Positions 39,117 to 52,529 of a stretch of DNA of 64,000 nt are shown one piece after another (positions within the stretch are counted from its first letter, which is position 1; each line of letters begins with the position of its first letter). The notes under the pieces were generated by a model, which worked only from the letters and a program-made list of their open reading frames with translations, was not told where the DNA came from and made no database searches. Source of the stretch: Aphelocoma coerulescens (taxonomy: Eukaryota; Chordata; Aves; Passeriformes; Corvidae); the NCBI RefSeq assembly GCF_041296385.1, contig NW_027184085.1:10659301-10723300 (forward strand), read 5' to 3'. The position numbers and the translations under genes were made by a program.

Positions 39117-39762
39117 ACGGAAAGTGGTGGAAGGGTCCGAAGCGCCGGGGGTGATCAGCGGCTCTCGGTGCACCATCACTGATGCTTTCCAGATTCGGCT
39201 TTATCTCAAATGTCTTCCCCAAAGAAACAGAGCAGTTCAAAGCATCTCTGCGGCGACGGCTGTTTATCCTTGTGTACAGCTGCCACTTCCCCACCATTCA
39301 TAAAGACGGAGATTAATGACAGCAGACTCTGATAAAGCAGCGCATCAGGTCTGGCCCGTTGTACCATATCCTGTTTTCACGGTTAGACTGCTTGGGACCA
39401 GGGGAGCAAACCTACAAAACCACCGTGCCTTTGCAGTGTTTGGCAGATGCATTGGCTTTGATCAACACGTAACTTCCTACAAGTACGAAAAGCTCCCGGG
39501 ACATGGGGGGTGCGAATCAGCCTTTCTAGCACTTTCACCTGCAGTATAAACGACCTCATTTTGCAGTCAGAAAAATCAGGGACATGTGAGCAACAGATTG
39601 TACTCATGTATGATTACAGCCAGAAAAATCGGGGATATGCCAGGAACAAACTTTAAGTCCTCTGTTAAACCAGCACAGGAGTAATAAAGGGGTAAGATTT
39701 GAGCAACACACTTCTATTTTTTCCCCTGCTGCAGGCAACATTTAAAGAAGTAATTTCACCAT

Positions 39763-39794
39763 TCTGTGCCTCAGTTTCCCATGTCTCTAAGAGG
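39763..39794. repeat. Short MIR/CORE-type repeat trace
   Basis: TCTGTGCCTCAGTTTCCCAT followed by GTCTCTAAGAGG matches the highly recurrent old-repeat text TGTGCCTCAGTTTCCCCATC. It is too short to bound or classify firmly. Confidence 0.4.
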
Positions 39795-39809
39795 AAGTTC
39801 CTGATAACA

Positions 39810-39825
39810 AAATAAATAAATAAAC
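39810..39825. repeat. AAAT tetranucleotide repeat
   Basis: About four AAAT units lie some 550 bases beyond the CpG island. No other signal is seen. Confidence 0.8.
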
Positions 39826-42455
39826 AATGCAGATCCCCATATAAGAAACAGCTATGATTAAGATGTTAATCCCTTTGGTATGTTGTCCAGTACCCAGAAA
39901 AAGGCTAACGATAGAGGAACTGGGAAACTCTGGGGTTTTTCAGAAGTTTTTCCTGACTTGCACAGCATCCACTGTCACCATGGTCTGCTGCCTGTGCTGT
40001 GAACTGCCAGCTTCGAGGTATTTCTCTCCTCTAGGCAACCCTGCACGTTGTTGCTATTCCTGTGCTCAGTTAAGCAAAGGAGTGATGCACGGCAGATTTT
40101 TTTTCACCACTTGTTTTGGCTTTTGCTCTCAAGAGGATGTTTCAAATGTTTATTCTGTCATAATTACTTCTTTTTCCTTTATACAAATAATGAGTAAGCA
40201 AAGACAGGACTTGCTGTCTTGAAGCCAGAGGAAGCTGTGGGTCTTTCTAACAGGGCTAAGCACTCACCTCTGCCAGACAGCCTCTCCTGATTTGGAGATA
40301 AGAGGGACAAAAGCAGGACCTGGGTTCTTGGACCCAAGAGCTCAGGAGACACCTGTCTCCACATCGTGTTCCTTACCCTCCCGCTCCAAGCAGAAAGTAT
40401 CCAGTGACAAGATCTGAAATGAGGAGAGGTTTGCACTGCTGTAACCCCTGTGATGTCTGTCTATAGATAACAAAGGATTTAATTTAACACATTCCAGAAG
40501 TGGTCACACTCCCTCCAAAAAGCTCCTTTCTAAAGAGATTGAATCATATCAGAGAACAGAGCCGAAATCCTTTGGATGATTTCCAGCCCAGACCCAAGTG
40601 TCATGAATTCAGGAGGACTTTGATTTTAAAAGACCTGTATATTGGCCTGGCATAAGTATGCTTCTAAAAAGGTAGGGTTTTTCCACAACTTTTGCCACTC
40701 AGTGCAGATCTGATTCACTACCTGAATTACTTTACTTGTCTCCCTGCCTTTTCTTTAATGCTTGCCACCCACACAGCACTGTATCAACACACTGCTATCT
40801 TTTAATTAAAAAATAATATATTAACTTACATATGTATTTATTTAACCCATGCTAACAGCCTTGCTAATTTAAAAATGGTAACCTGCAGGTGAAGATAATC
40901 CTGTACCTCAACTCTTTGCCAAAGCAGGTCCCAAAGTTTTATATGCAGAAGAAGTTCAGTGTGATCAATAGTTGAGAGAAAAGAGAGGTTGAACAGCACC
41001 ACAGTTTGCAGTTGGTAACTATACTGCAGCTGAATACATTAAAGTTGGAGGTTTAGTCATTTTGCTTCATCAGCTCCATCTCAACTTTAATGACCATGCA
41101 GGCAGGGTCATCCTGAGAACAAGGCTTTCGTCCTGAAAAGTGTTGAAGGGTGACAGTGGTTAAGGAAACATGGAAAAGTTCCTGTTGCCTCAGGCAAGGA
41201 ATGGTTGGGGCTGTTTTTATGTATAGTAAATAAGCAGAATGGGATTTCTCGTGCAAGGGATGCTTTTCCTTGTGCAGGGTCATGTTAGTTTTGACTTGCC
41301 CAACTCAAGCACGTATGAAGTTGATTAAGCTGCACACTAAACTTTGGAACGCTCTCAAAGAAAAGAATGAGGAATTCAATGTAGTAAAGTGCTTATCAGA
41401 AGTTTTATTTATACTGTTTACATAGGAAGAAGATGCATTATTTCCTGCAGTTCATTCATAATGGTGTTGTTGAATTAATAATACAAATTCAAGTTTCTTT
41501 TCTGAATATTGCTGGTAACTGGAATAGCCTAGAAGCAAACCATGATCACTGCCTCTTGAAGAGGCTCTTTCTGTAGCGGAAAGGCAAAGCCTCTGAACAC
41601 GAGGAGAAAGGTGCCCTTTGGATATACATTGAGGTTGCTTGCATGCATGTAGGTCTTGAGCAGTTATTAATTATCTACTACTCACTGGCCTCCACCAGGG
41701 CAGTTGTATTAGGCTCAGTATAAATGCATACAAGAAATTTGAAAGTTTGATAGCAATCCTAAACAGAGAAGTTTATTTTTCCCTCCTTCCTATTCCTACC
41801 TTTAAAAGAGCTATGACCATGATGGTTGGGTAGGAAGGGTGGGGGTAGGGGTGTGCTGGGATTTTATGGTTGGTTGGTTTTTTTAGACGTTTCACTGCAG
41901 TCTTCAGAAGTATGCACTGTCATTATTCTTAATCCGTTTACAAACGACACTTTCATTGGTGTATTTTCCATCTGCTTCAAACATAAAGCAAGTAACCAGT
42001 TATTGTAAATAGTCTTAATCCCACTGCAGCATTGTGTTCGCATCAAGTGCCAGGTCTCCAGCTGTCAGCATTGACATGTTCGGGGACATCAGAGCAAGGC
42101 TGAAGGTGTAAACAGACAGAAAACAGAGATTTTCAAGAACATCTTGGGCAGATACTTTGAAAGGCCTCATGTTGGTCATTTCATGGATTAGACTTCCTTC
42201 CACGTGAATGTCCAAACTGAACCTGGAAGTCCAGATCCAGATTTCTGCTTTCAAGGAATACTGCACTGATGCCATGAAGATTTTTGCCCTTTCCTTTATA
42301 CCCCTGTTATACCTTTTTTACAACTTCTGTATTCCTAGTGCTTTTTGCCTACATTCTTGGACTTGTTTGTCAAGCTGAGAGACTAAACATTTTAGAAGCT
42401 TCGTAGCTGGGGATCAGTGTGCCCCAGAGCCCAGTGTCCTCTCCAGAACACATTC

Positions 42456-42747
42456 TGTAAACCAAGACAGAACCATCCAGGGGAAGGTTCCTTGGGGAGG
42501 GGGGCTCACTTGAGCCTCTCATTGGGGAATCTTTGATAGATCTGCTAATTAGTAAAACCTATAATGTTATACCCAATGTTGGGGATCAGACAGACAAAGA
42601 GAGATAGACTCGGCAGGGTGCATCTCGATGCATATGACCTGGACGTGTACACCTAAGGATCCTTAAAATAAATACCAAGGTAAAAATCCCTTTTCCCCTT
42701 CTAACCATGTATGACGGTCTTGATTTTAAGACCAGGAAAAGGCATCA
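42456..42747 (+). mobile_element. Possible decayed LTR fragment
   Basis: The segment begins near TGTAAACC, holds CCTTAAAATAAATACC (a polyadenylation-type AATAAA near 42667), then AAGGTAAAAATCCC, and ends near GGCATCA. This layout and the text TGACGGTCTTGATTTTAAGA look like the end of an avian endogenous-retrovirus LTR. No inverted termini or target duplication can be shown, and the edges are guesses. Confidence 0.3.
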
Positions 42748-42874
42748 GCACAACTCAAGCTCAGCTGCTACACGTTCATCCAGGCCTGGGGAGTGTAGAG
42801 ATTTCCCACACCACTGGAACTCCAGGAGGCACCTAGAGCAGTGTTCCATCTCAGATAAAAAGACACAATCAGAT

Positions 42875-42930
42875 AAGAGAAAGAGAGAGAGAGAGAGAGA
42901 GAAAATGCTGAATAATTATATCTCTCTCTC
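42875..42930. repeat. (GA)10 microsatellite facing a (TC)5 tract
   Basis: A pure-purine block at 42875-42905 contains (GA)10 at 42883-42902. Eighteen bases after the repeat lies (TC)5 at 42921-42930, complementary to part of the GA run, so a hairpin or triplex is possible. Confidence 0.85.
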
Positions 42931-43080
42931 AAGACAGAGGTGGAATTTCTTCCTAACCTCTCTGTGATCAACAGTTACGCAGTCTGTAAAAGGCTGTATG
43001 AAGTAAGAAACAGGCAGAGCAAAGGCTAGGAGTGAATGCAAAAGCCCTCAGAAATGATCCCCCAGGAGCAGGTCTGGGAC

Positions 43081-43150
43081 AGGAAGGAAGAGAGAGAAAG
43101 AACAGAAAAAAAGAGAGAGGAAGGAGAAGAGGAAAACCAGGGAAAAAGAG
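43081..43150. repeat. Polypurine tract of about 70 bases
   Basis: Only three bases (43103, 43137, 43138) interrupt an A/G-only run. With the (GA)10 repeat some 200 bases to the left, this makes a purine-biased patch. Such tracts can adopt triplex (H-DNA) form. Confidence 0.8.
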
Positions 43151-46100
43151 ATCTGAGGAAATGTCAGGGAACCACAAGGTCTGCCATGGGTAAATAGGTA
43201 TTACATCCCGAATGAGGATGGTAGAGCACCCAGCAAAGCATCTGTCAGAGCAGGAAAAAGGTAGAAAGGGATGCTAAGAAAACAGTGGCATACTCACAGC
43301 AGCACCAAGTTATGTTTGGGTAGTAAAGAGCAGAGGACGAGGTAAAGAATGGCTAAAAACTGGGAAAAGGCTGTTATGTTTCTTATCTGTTTGTTCAAGA
43401 CATCCTTTTGCCACTTGAATAGGTGGAAAACCATGCAAGTGAAAATATTTTATTTATTTTGCCTAGTAAGTACGAGGGGCTGTCTTACTTCTGGAGCCCA
43501 ACAAGAAAAATTGCATTAAATAAAAATATTGAGGCAGAGAAAGATACTTCTCATCACAAACACTAGAATGGCACTTAATCCATCTAGGAGACAAAAAGTC
43601 TTTGCTTTTTTTTGGAGGCATTTTTGGTAAAACATGTCAATGAAGGACCAAGGCAGTTGAAATCTGATGCAACTGTTTTGAAAATAGCCATGGAAAAAGG
43701 CCCGTCAGAAAACATGAAATGATGACCGTCAGGCACTGCCTCCAGAGAGCATCACAGCTACAGAAAGGAATTGCTTCTATTTCACAGATAATTACAGGGC
43801 TCATCTTAGATTATCAGCAAAAATAAACACCTTTTGAAAGTATCAGCTAAAACAATAACACTGCTGACCAAGAAGAAAACACCTAAATGAGAGCACTAAT
43901 CCACCAAAACCAAATCCTGATGGATACATGGGACATGGCATCACACTAACCAGACCTGACTTATTTTTTCAGGGGTTAGGTTTGAATTCCATTTTGTTAT
44001 AAGAGATTAGAGCTGAAGAATGTGAAATCTTCCATGGCATCCCAGCTCTCAACCACCATCGACCTCTGCAGCTTGTATGTGCTCCTTTTCAGTCTGGGCT
44101 CCTTTGAAAGGCCTGGGACACTGCTCTAAGTGCACGGACAGCAAGATAAACAGACCCCTTCTATCCAGTCTTTGTAAGAGTCAGAATGAAGGCACTGTGC
44201 TTCTGAAGTTTACAAGGTTATCCACCTAAATTGCTCCTTTGATGAGCATCCCATAGCAGTGTCATGTTCTAGAAGCTCTGGATGTTGAGGAGGAAGGTCA
44301 CTGACCCAGAAATAACTTTTTAACAGCAGGCAGTTCCCACATGTATGTAGAAGAAACTGAATAGGTGGGAAACTAGATCTGATGATACAAATTGAAGTAA
44401 AATTTGAGCACTTGTTCTTTTGTTTGCAGAGGCACATCATAGTGGCAGCACAGAGGAGGATGGTCCCGGGAAGTATTCCTTCTTTTCCACAAACCAATTA
44501 GGTGTCCTTTGACTAAAAAAAACCTGTGGGAGCCCTGTTCTAGTGTGCAAGCTGTTGGCACAGGAAGTGCAATACTCAAGACATGGCATGTGCATGCTAC
44601 CAAACAGCCTGTAAAAGGTCAGACCCTGACACCCTCAACCCATTTAGGACTATGATGGATCCCCAGCAAGGTTCTGGGGTTTATTTTGCAAACTCTACAC
44701 CAAAGAGTGCAGAGACTAGACATAGAGGCTTGAGCAAGAGGAGACCTTAGTGAAAAATCCATGCTAACTGAAAATTTACAAATAAAGGGTGGGCTATTTT
44801 GTTTGTTTGTTTTTAATTACATGTGGTAATTAAACTGACCAGCCTTTATTTTGGAGTATAGAATACTGCTCATTGAAGAAAATAGCTTCTTTCAATGGTT
44901 TGCAAATGCTAGGAAAAATGTTCCAGTGACTAAGGCATCAAGCCACACCTTATATAAGGTCTCAAGTATTTATTTGTTCTGATGACAGTATCGTTAATAA
45001 AACAGATGCCTTTAAGAGTGAAAAATACACTGGATAGTTATAGAAATTATGTTTCACTCTATAGAATACTAGAATATGTAACTACAGTTTCCTACTTGCT
45101 CCCAGCACAAATTTCCTCAAGGAGTGTTGCACACTGACCTTCCTTGCTGCTAAACCAAAATTTTTCCATTATGGACCCATCTGCAGCAAGTTGCAGGCAG
45201 CTCGGGTATCTGCCATGGTCTGGTCCCTGTAGATGGGATCTCCCACAGATTTGCCATCCCACCTGCAGAGAAGGAAACATTATCTCATGGGCTGTGCAGC
45301 TGGTTTGCAGCTATGGCCGGACACAGGTCAAGGCAGCTCAGGTAGCTGTAGCTACACCTGTGAGAAAGCTGCTTCTCCACAGCTCACTGCAGCATTCCTT
45401 CAAAGTACTCCTATACTTGGAGCTATGCAGGGAAGCTGAGGAAGCCCTGTGACATAGGGGAAAGCAAAGCAGCCCTCATGCTGCTCTGCTCATGGCAATC
45501 CTTGGAGCCTGTGCCAAAGCAAATGCAGCCTGGAGACTCTGTACACGTGTCCCTGCTGTGGCATCTCCCCCAAGATGTGTTTTCTTTGGCTCGAGCTCCT
45601 GTGGAGCCATGGGCACTCTCCAATGATAGATGCATTAACACATATGCAACAGGATAAAAATCCCAACGTTTTTGAGCCTTCTTGGGGAGCACAGATTCCT
45701 TGTATGGCTATGGAATCACAGTTCTTGTATCTATGGGCAAAGCCAGGTGCAGGGAGGCTTGAGAGATGATTGGTAAACCACAGATTGAAATCTTCCTCTC
45801 CTGGGGTGCTGACTGCACCTGCCCTCGTGGAAAAGCTGGGTCACACACTCATGCAAGCACAACCCCTCGACCCTTACCTCTAAATCTACCAGGGAAGGAA
45901 TGTTTTAACTTCCATATAATTTATAAGTGGGCAAATGAAGTTTACACAAATATAACCCCCCACACTCACAGACTCAGGCAGGTTGTTTAAACTGAAAATC
46001 AACCTGGCATGACAGTGGAAGCAACAGCTTTGCACTGACAGTGCAGTTTTCCCTGACATGGAAATGGTTGTATGCTTCTTGCTTTTCACCTCCTGCATGC

Positions 46101-49050
46101 CAGTTTTGTCGCCTTATTAGTTCCAATACATTTTTCCCCTCTGATTTCTTTCTAAATGAGGCAGCTTCTACTGGGGAGTTTCACTTTGCCCTATGGAGCA
46201 GCACGTGTAACTCATCACAGAAATGGGCTCGATTCAGACCAGTCACCCATCTCATTGAAGTTAATCTGGCAAAACACAAGCAAAAAAAAAAAGAAGAATA
46301 CGACCTTCACTCCACAGCTTGTGACAGCTCACTCACTGCTTATTTATTCTGCACTCCTTGCAAAAACACTCCACACATTCAATCACATCTCAAAGAAAGG
46401 GGTCAAAAGGCAAGTGTTTTTAAACTGTCTCGGTTAAAGAGTCCCTTCCCATTAAAGCTGTGCTGGTTGTGTCAGAGATAAAAGACTGTTTTCTATGAGG
46501 ACTGACCACTCTGACAAATCAACAATAAATTACTCAGAAATAGGCTCTGGCACTTTCATTGCAGGAAAATGAATGTCCAGGCACCCTCCATGATTAACAG
46601 CGAACACTTCCTAATTCTGGGGTTGACTGTATGAAATGTATACGAAATTATCTAAATCTTTCAGTGTTTATTTCATGATTGATGGTATTGCTTCTGGCCT
46701 GATCCCTGCAGTGGATGGCCAAGATGAAGAATTTTAAGGCAGTGGTATGGGTCACTTGGAGGGAAGAAAATCAATGATGAAAAAGAATTGTAAAAATCTA
46801 TTATTTTGAGCTCATAAAGTGCTGAGTTTCTGTTTTCAGTGATGGATGTGGGAGATTTCAGAGTCTGTCAAGAACAGGCAGGAAGCAAACTGAGCAAGTT
46901 GGGAAAGATAATTTTCCTCCCAGAAAAGGGCAAAATCCACATTCTGATGTCCATTTACTGAGGTGTTAATTGCTAGGATAAATACAGAATTTTGCCTTGA
47001 GAAGGACCTTTCTCTGCAAAATAAGCAATTTACGTCTGGTTTGACTTCAGGCTAAAAGAGTCCTAAGCCTTGACTGTCACTAGAAGGCTGATTTGCCTCA
47101 ACAAGAAATTGTGCATGCTTCACACCAACGAATCTGAGATACATTCTTTCCACATTTACCCCCTTGCAGGTCCCTTAATACTACAAGCAGGCAGGGCTTG
47201 ATCTCCGGCATCTTGCAAGAAGGTCACTCAAAACATCTGGCAGTGCCCACTGACTCATGATGTGTGTGTTCCAGGTGTCCTCAAGGAAAGACACAGTGAG
47301 GTCTCTAAGGCCTCAGGACACAGTGATAACAGGGATCCAAGTTCTTGCGAAAGACAAAATACATCAATCTGCTCTATTAAAGTGCTTAACAAGGTTCAGC
47401 ATCTCTCAGCAGAGGTCTGGAAGGACCAAAACACTGGAGAATTAAGTTACGCTGTTCTTGTAATTCCACATGGTCTTTTGCAGCCAGAATACTGTATTTC
47501 AAAATTGTGTTTCTATTTTTTCTTATGTATCAAGTAATAGCTTTTCCAGGTCTGTGTTTCAGTCCAAAAAAAAACCAACTCAAAACCAAAAAAAGACAGA
47601 CATACAGAGAAAAAAAGTATCTATGGAATGATATTTTGTTTATATTTTGTTTGATTCCTTAAACAGGTGAGGGGGATCTCAATACTCCAGAAAATTATGT
47701 TTCTATATTATACCTCTGCAGCCAATACTTATCAAAGTTAGGTCAGCTATTTTTCTATTTTTCCAGAAAAAAAGAGCAGGCAAAGGAACAATCACGATAG
47801 TAACTCATTTCCACTGAACAACAGGGGAAATTAGCAATGCATACCTTGGCACTTAGCTGAACCAAGCTGCTTTTCCTAACTAACTCTTCTTTCAGGCATC
47901 ATGTCAAAATATTTCCTTGAAATACGTTCCTAGTGTGTGCAGGAGCTATTTATAATCTACAACAATTATTTTTGGATTAAATGCATGTAGGTGGCTGGTT
48001 GCCATGAGAGCAAAGGGGGGTTCAATGAATTACAAGAATGTGTATGAAATATTACCCTTGGGATAACGCCTTTCCAAGCTGAGCAGCTCGGACAAACAAT
48101 CAGGCTGTCAGACGTGGTGTCAGAGCAGGCACAGCACAGAAACTGGTCGAGGGATGCATCAGCATGGCCTCACCCCACTGCTGCTTTCTGCCTCTCTTTC
48201 TGAGGCAACCCTCCAGATCCTGTCCCGGGTTTCAGGCCAGCACGAAGGAGCAGCCAAGGAGCGGCTCAGGAGGGCTCCTGTTTATTCAGTACCTGCCCTG
48301 ATTTTAGACAGTGTGTCCATCAGATGAGTGCAGCCCCATCACCAGCCAAATGCGTCTGCAGAGGAGAAGAAACGTTTGAGGAGTGTCTGTCTGAAGTGTC
48401 CCATGTGTGGCCTGTACAAGACAGCCCTGCCCTCTATGCCATCCATTGCTGCCTTCTCCTCCAAGCATTTTCCCTCTCTGTCCTTCCACAACCCCATCCA
48501 TCCCAGAATTCCCACTCCCTTTCTTAGTTGGCGTAGGTGACTCCTTGCCCCCAGCAGCACTGGTTCGGAGCTGGGGTGACAATCACCCAGCACAGCTCTG
48601 AGATGTCAGGCTCCCACTCCATGAACCGATGGCATCAGCCACTCCACAGTAGACATGATCAATGTGCAACCCTAACAGCACCTTCCCCCCTTAGCAGTTC
48701 AGTCAGAACAGAAGGGAAAACATTCGTTGGCTAATGGTTAGATACACCAACTGTGCTACTTGTGCTGTTCCCTAACGAAGGGTGGGTAATCATTAATAGC
48801 ACAACATACTGGCAAACTAGCTCATATGTGGTTACTCTTCAGGCACTCCTGATTTATTGCAGCCTTTACCGATTTCAGTAAAATAATTTGGCATGCAGCA
48901 TGTGTCGGGCAATCCTAGCTTGTGCTGAGAAAGTCCTTGAAATATTTAACATCCAGATGCTGTCAAAGCTCTGGTGAGCCCTTCACAACTTCAACACAGA
49001 GCAGCAAGCATGCTCTTCCTGAAAGAAACTTGACACTGGTGATGAATTTC

Positions 49051-49110
49051 ATATATATATATATATAAAAAATATAAAATATATATATTTATATGTGTGT
49101 GTGTGTGTGT
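49051..49110. repeat. Compound TA and TG microsatellite
   Basis: An AT repeat (49051-49067), an interrupted AT-rich stretch and a TG repeat of about eight units (49094-49110) lie in tandem. This is likely to vary between individuals. Confidence 0.9.
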
Positions 49111-52100
49111 ACCTATACAATCTCCTGGCCCAGTCAGAATCACTGTTCTGAATGTTCCACCTTGTCCCATTCTGGTGTTGTCACGAGAATTGGGTCTCCT
49201 TTTGCTCTTCAGACAGTTACCTGCAAGTTGGCATTTAGTGGGAGATTGGGCTAGCCTGTGGACCAAGAGGTTGTGTGGATGTCACAGAAATACATCATAT
49301 ATCATGCAAAACAGCCATCGTTAGTGCAGCAAGGCAGCAAATATTCCTAAGGATCAATAAACTAGGCTTGATTCAATACCACTTTTCTCCCTCTAAATTT
49401 CTGTGTTCAAAGAAAAGCATTAAGGCTGAATAAGGCCAAAATATGGCAAAAAAGAGCCATAAACAGGAAATGTCCAGCTGAATTTTAAGGATTTGGCTGC
49501 TTTGAAAAATCAGAGCTAAGTGAGAGCTGTAAGTGAGTAGGGGAAGGGAAAAGCACAAGATGACAATTTTCAGTAGTATCAGCTGCCTGCTGGAGGCTCT
49601 GGGAACCTGCCTGCTCCCGTGAACGTGGGTCAGGGCCACAGCACAACAATGAGAGCCTAAACCACTGGCTGGTCACAACCAAGACAAGGCTGAAGGGAGA
49701 GGTAAGACAAAAGGAGGACTTCCAATATACATGTTCAACTGTATAATAACATAGAGTATAACAACCTCCTTGGGTGAGGACTGCTTTGCAAGAACAACCA
49801 GACTGACCTTGCAGCAGAGTTTTCTAAGTGTTAATATGTGAGCAAATTACATTAACATGCAACCCAAAGCTTCCTTATTCAAAATATTTTAGATCCATGC
49901 AAATGTGTGGGATGTCCATATCCGTCTGATCTGCAGAGAGCACAGCCAGAGCAGAGGAGAGAAAGGGAAATACCAGAAACCTGTGCATGACAAAATTTCT
50001 TCATGAGGATGAAACACACAGACTTAACTGGGCACAATGGCAGTGGAAAACTACTCATTGTATTCCAGTATTTCTGAGGACAACAAGCCATGTCAATTAA
50101 GGAAAACATGTCTTCAAAGTCTCTTCTGTCACCCCAGCAAACAAAAATAGGAATAAGAGACAAAAGCAATAAATTAGGACTGAATGCAACATGGATGATA
50201 TTTTCTCCCTCCACAACTCTATAAAAATATCAGTTTAACAACTGTGATTTGTTAAGCTGCGTTCTCCCAGCATCCTGCCCACTTCTGTAGAACTCTAAGT
50301 ATAATCTCTATGGCAATACTATCCCATCTTTTGCCCCTTCAGCCACTGGGGCTGCCAATGAGCTGCTGGTGGCATCTGGCCTCACGTGCAGGTGGAGCCC
50401 CAAAGGGAAGTGAACATCTGCAGCCCTATGGCAAAGAAACCACTACATGGAAAACCATCTCCTCTAGAGGATCTCTTCCCCTGCTCCAAAGCAGTTGCTT
50501 GAGACTGGGAAACAGAGGTGGAAATGGCTTCCAACTCCCCACAGCTCATCTCATACCAGTGTATCCCAGTAGCTCAGCGTTCTGCCCAAACCCCTTTTCA
50601 CTCCCCCACCCATCACCATAAACACTTCAACCCTCCAAGTGCAGCAGTGGGAAGGAGAGCTCTGCTTTCAGCAGCGTTCACAGCCCGTCAGCTTCAGACA
50701 AAGACCAAAACAGAACCAAAAGCTCTGCCAACTTTCTGACCCAACTTGCTTTCTGGCTGTGAAATGTGGTTGGCTCTGCTTCAGAAAGGCTTCAATGACA
50801 AAAAACACAAGGTCTTTCCCAGAGTGCCTTTCTTACACCCAGAGGCATCCCAAGTTTTGCAGAAGTTCTCCTCATCTTTTCCTCACACTTAAAGTTTTTT
50901 ACTGACCCGCCCCATTGGTGCATTGCTGTGAAAGACCAGCTGCCAGAAACAAACAGCTGAGAAAAAGACAATGACTTAACTTCATCACACATGGATATTA
51001 ACAGCATTCCGGCCTCTAAATGCAATGGGAATGGAGAGCACGGAAAGGAGAGATGAAGACCCCAACCCAGGCACTCCAGCCCCAAAGCCAAGACTAGCTC
51101 AGATGATGTGAAACACATGATCAAGATAAAATTAACAAGTAGATGGGCTGTATGAACAAACTCCTTTCCAAAAGGGACACAGAGGTTAAACTGATGTGAG
51201 CTTAGCTTTAGCCCAGCTGCCTGAAGAAGGACACTCTCCATGCCAAGAACAGCCAAGGGCTATGCTTGGGACACCAACCTAATAAAACAGTTACTAATAA
51301 TTCATTCATCAACTCAGAACATCAGTACTGTAAGATTTAGCAAGTGCCCACAGCACTGCTGACACTTTTGCAATGTGTGGGCGAGAACCAAGCACACAGG
51401 ATGTGGTAAGAGCCAGCAGCTGCGTATGAATCAAGAAGAGGCTGTTGAGAATTGAGCATTTTGGGTTGTAAGCAGAAGTTTTGATGACTTTTGCTGAATG
51501 GAGATTTTGCTGCTGTCTGCAGCGACTCTTACACACCACACATCTGTTGAGTGAGAAAGTGGATTTATGCAGATGGGAGCACTAAGGCTGATTGCGGGAG
51601 AGGATTTTTTGTTGCCTCAGGAAAGGCACAGTTGGGTAGGAAGAGCAAGAAAAATACACCAGGGGAGTAACAGCTTTCACAGGTAGGAAAATGTAGAGTT
51701 TCCAACTCCGTTGCATTAAATTAGAATTGGATTCAAATCCATCAATACAAAGCTAGCTACAAATCAAACTGTGAAAAGGAGCAGGCAGGTAGATAACATC
51801 GCATTTTATTTAGTTGGGATGAAGACTTACAAAATAATTCCTGCTGCCTTATCTCTGCAATGGATACAGAAAAGTTATTTCTCCCATCTTTCTCTGTCCC
51901 TTTCATACTGGAAAAATCCCCTTGCTCTTCCTCCTCAACTCACTGCTGTTGTTGTACAAGTCCTTTAGGACAGACTTAAAAACCTAATTACTAAAACAGC
52001 TACTGCATTTGAACAGCAACACTGTTCTTACTGGAATCAGTTCAGAGGAAGACCAACCTAAAAGCAATTTAAGATCCCTGTTTTAAAGTTCATCTTGGGC

Positions 52101-52505
52101 CAAATGCATTAAACCCTAACTGATAGCTTCCTTTACAAACCATCAGTTTAAATTACTTCCTCTGACCTCCTGTTGGCAACTGACACTTCATTCAAAATGA
52201 TCAAAGTTACGTGAGATTTAACAGAACTTTGTCCCTAGTGGAATTTTTGTGCCCAAGTAAAAAATTGAATTTCTCAGTTGTGCGTGCACCATACAACACA
52301 GGGACAGAGAGCTCATTTGGGTTTAGGAGGATAAATCACTCCTAAAACAACACTGTGACCATTAGGTATGCAGGGCCTAAACCAAACTGACCTTGGGTGC
52401 AAATCAATTAGGATCAGGGGTGATCCTTGGCCAGGATTACCCAACTGCAAGCTTGAGGAAGCTGGAAAGAAACTTGTATGTCCAAAATTGCCAGAAGCCT
52501 CTTGT

Positions 52506-52529
52506 CCTAGGGTTCAGCCTAGGGTTCAG
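52506..52529. repeat. Perfect 12-bp tandem duplication
   Basis: CCTAGGGTTCAG occurs twice in direct succession. It is a recent-looking local duplication and not telomeric repeat. Confidence 0.9.

Larger units (their letters stand above)
38755..39265 (-). promoter_or_regulatory. CCBE1: CpG-island promoter and 5' leader region of CCBE1
   Basis: This block is extremely GC- and CpG-rich in an otherwise AT-rich window. The island as a whole extends from about 38.1 kb, inside intron 2, to about 39.26 kb. It lies directly upstream of the CCBE1 start codon on the minus strand. I see no convincing TATA box at a useful distance. CCGCCCC-type GC boxes occur near 38833 and 39003-39012, as expected of a TATA-less Sp1-type promoter. 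The transcription start and any 5' UTR intron cannot be placed from sequence alone. Such islands often fire in both directions, so a divergent plus-strand non-coding RNA is possible but unsupported. Confidence 0.75.

Noticed and set aside
38484..39297. Long open frames on both strands across the CpG island (up to 231 codons)
   Set aside because: High GC removes stop codons in all frames, and the Arg/Pro/Ala/Gly-rich translations are composition artefacts. Only the short part read as CCBE1 exon 1 is supported by homology.
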